Source: Litorisediminicola beolgyonensis
Lineage (GTDB): Bacteria > Pseudomonadota > Alphaproteobacteria > Rhodobacterales > Rhodobacteraceae
Length of the DNA stretch: 41,002 bases
Direction: 5' to 3'
NCBI RefSeq assembly: GCF_042679605.1
Contig: NZ_JBHTMU010000035.1
Coordinates: forward strand, 1 to 41,002
Positions 39,868 through 41,002 of the stretch are shown in pieces (position 1 is the first letter of the stretch; each line of letters opens with the position of its first letter). Under the pieces are notes generated by a model that was given only the letters and a program-made list of their open reading frames with translations, had not been told where the DNA came from and ran no database searches. Position numbers and translations under genes: made by a program.

Positions 39868-39879
39868 GGAGTGCATGCG

Positions 39880-40407
39880 ATGAAACACCTGATCCTGACC
39901 ACCGTGCTGCTCGCCGCGCCGGCCGCGACCTTGGCCGACAGCGCCCGCGAGATCGTTACCGAAGGTCTTGCGGCGGTTTTCGTGAAGCGCGATCTGGATA
40001 CGATCAACCGGCTCTTTTCGGAAGATTACATCCAGCACAACCCGATGTTTCCGAACGGGTTGGACACGCTGCGCGGCTTCGCCGCGACCAGCCCTCCGGG
40101 CTTCCGCTACCAGATCGGAAATGTCATCGCCGACGAGGAGCAGGGCCTGGTGGCCGTCCATTTCCGGGTCGAGGGCTTCGGTCCCGAACCGATGATCGGG
40201 GTCGACATGTTCCGTGTCGCCGATGGCAGGATCGTCGAGCATTGGGACGTTCTTCAGCCCGAGGTGACCGACACCGTGTCCGGTAATCCGATGTGGACAC
40301 CGGCGGAGTGGCCCGACCCGGAGGCGGGCAGCGATGCCCGCCTTGACCGGCCCTGGTTCCTAGCGGACAATCGACACGCGCGCCCGATGGGAAAAACCCT
40401 TCGTTGA
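39880..40407 (+). CDS. Exported NTF2-like/SnoaL-like protein
   Basis: A 175-residue protein with a Sec-type signal peptide (MKHLILTTVLLAAPAATLAD). The mature part is a cone-shaped NTF2/SnoaL-type domain: 'F-V-K-R-D-L-D-T-I-N-R-L-F-S-E-D-Y-I-Q-H-N-P', 'V-A-V-H-F-R-V' and 'D-M-F-R-V-A-D-G-R-I-V-E-H-W-D-V-L-Q'. Such domains bind small hydrophobic molecules or act as isomerases or cyclases; the function here is unknown. ATG 39880 is chosen because GAGGA lies 9 bases upstream; a GTG at 39871 is in frame. It is co-transcribed with the QorB-like gene. The last 35 residues after 'S-G-N-P-M-W' are unlike the family and could come from a shift or fusion with following DNA. Confidence 0.8.
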   Translation: MKHLILTTVLLAAPAATLADSAREIVTEGLAAVFVKRDLDTINRLFSEDYIQHNPMFPNGLDTLRGFAATSPPGFRYQIGNVIADEEQGLVAVHFRVEGFGPEPMIGVDMFRVADGRIVEHWDVLQPEVTDTVSGNPMWTPAEWPDPEAGSDARLDRPWFLADNRHARPMGKTLR

Positions 40408-40925
40408 GATAGGGCTGCACGAACCAGTCGTGCCCGAACTCGGCAAATCCGGTCGAGAAGGCAAGCTCCGAGGTGCTCGTTCATTCCGTTTCGAGGTCCG
40501 CTCGCGCCAAGGCGATCACCGCCCTCAGTCCCGCGTCGAGGACCTCGGGGATCGAGACGGAGACATGTGTGGTGCGAAACCTCGGCGCGCGCTCGCCGCG
40601 TTCTGCGCGTCGGTCAGGTCTTCGCGCATCACCCGCCGCGTGGAACGGGGCCGGTCTCGACCTTCGACCGGTTGCCGCGCTACGTCTTGTCGGAGAAGTC
40701 GTAAACGGCGGTCGCTCATTGCGCATCGGTCATCATGTCGAGGACCGTCGCTCCGAGACGAAACCGGTTCACGGCAAGTTCCTTCTTTTACCGACTGGCC
40801 TCTGTAAATGAATGGCTCTGTGCCGAAGGCAAAAAGAAATTTTACTCATTGCGACAGTGTTGGCTCACAGAGAGCCACAAAACCGCGTAATCCGTCTTAT
40901 GTAAATTTATTCGGTCGAAATGAGT
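40408..40925. other. Gene remnants and spacer before the right IS end
   Basis: No intact gene is seen. On the minus strand, 40386-40475 encodes a protein-like string (S-E-L-A-F-S-T-G-F-A-E-F-G-H-D-W-F-V-Q-P-Y-L-N) that stops sensibly being open upstream and could be the relic of a gene cut off here. Another minus-strand stretch near 40485-40560 (P-E-V-L-D-A-G-L-R-A-V-I-A-L-A-R-A-D-L) also looks like a fragment. From 40800 on the DNA is A+T-rich, with an inverted repeat TGGCTC-acaga-GAGCCA at 40861-40877. Confidence 0.4.
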
Positions 40926-40927
40926 TA

Positions 40928-41002
40928 GGCTCAGGACCCATTGATCTGAGCCGAAGGGCATGATTCACCGCACGAAAACAGAGCGGTGATATGTCTAATC
41001 TC
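40928..41002 (+). mobile_element. Left end of an IS5-family insertion sequence (partial)
   Basis: Starts with GGCTCAGGACCCATTGATC, whose first part is the inverted complement of the IS end at 59-73. A TA (926-927 within this kilobase, i.e. 40926-40927) precedes it. The transposase ATG is at 40991, and the element runs off the right edge. Orientation is the same as for the partial copy at the left edge. Confidence 0.78.
40991..41002 (+). CDS. IS5-family transposase, first four codons
   Basis: ATG TCT AAT CTC encodes M-S-N-L, the usual beginning of IS427-group IS5 transposases of alphaproteobacteria (from family knowledge), 63 bases after the IS end. The C-terminus of the same type of transposase is at 1-63. 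Confidence 0.6.

Noticed and set aside
38938..40242. A 434-codon minus-strand frame opposite the qorB-like and NTF2-like genes
   Set aside because: The plus-strand proteins have clear motifs and ribosome sites; the minus frame crosses both genes and the gap between them and has no protein features.
1..41002. CRISPR array, rRNA or riboswitch
   Set aside because: No regularly spaced direct repeats with unique spacers, no rRNA-like sequence and no recognisable aptamer were seen on reading both strands.

Overview
The window looks like an almost complete repABC-type plasmid from an alphaproteobacterium, most likely Rhodobacterales (Roseobacter group). The grounds are a repA-repB-repC operon with its antisense RNA and two parS palindromes, GC-rich coding sequence, a plasmid-borne minCDE operon, a large RTX/cadherin-type protein and an exopolysaccharide-type gene block. 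The two ends match the opposite termini of one IS5-family element in the same orientation: a transposase C-terminus plus inverted repeat at 1-73, and an inverted repeat plus transposase start at 40928-41002. The sequence was therefore probably cut inside an IS, either because the replicon is circular and carries one copy or because two identical copies flank it.

Layout. (1) 1-1800 is decayed DNA: the IS end, an orphan phage terminase small subunit gene and an alpha/beta-hydrolase pseudogene. (2) 1870-12397 is a surface-glycan block: three or more glycosyltransferases of families GT4 and GT2, a GT25-like transferase, a sulfotransferase, a Wzx-type flippase, a polyprenyl-phosphate glycosyltransferase and a GT-C membrane transferase. 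Four genes (8793 to 4341, minus strand) overlap or nearly touch and form one operon; an 18-bp perfect palindrome lies 127 bp upstream of it. (3) 12898-18047 holds a SARP-like/TPR regulator divergent from a two-gene operon. That operon encodes a Gly-Ala-repeat PAP2/haloperoxidase-fold protein whose motif-2 His is replaced by Gln, and a subtilase without a signal peptide. (4) 18252-28211 is one 3319-residue RTX protein: five RTX + beta + EF-hand-like modules, about 13 cadherin/VCBS/CSPG-like repeats and a C-terminal type I secretion region. No type I transporter gene is present. (5) 29102-31525 is a three-gene minus-strand group: an Imm11/DUF1629-like protein, a membrane-anchored protein and an exported protein. 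(6) 31762-35521 is the replication and partition unit. (7) 35679-36392 is a Phd/VapC toxin-antitoxin pair with a visible promoter and operator. (8) 36563-38393 is minCDE. (9) 38506-40407 is a divergent HxlR regulator / QorB-like quinone reductase pair plus an exported NTF2-like protein.

How the parts work together. repABC, the parS sites, the toxin-antitoxin pair and probably minCDE maintain the replicon. The glycan block and the giant RTX protein both point to surface attachment or biofilm formation as the main cargo. The least explained parts are the PAP2-subtilase operon with its adjacent regulator, and the Imm11-like trio. All calls come from reading the sequence; no database search was run.
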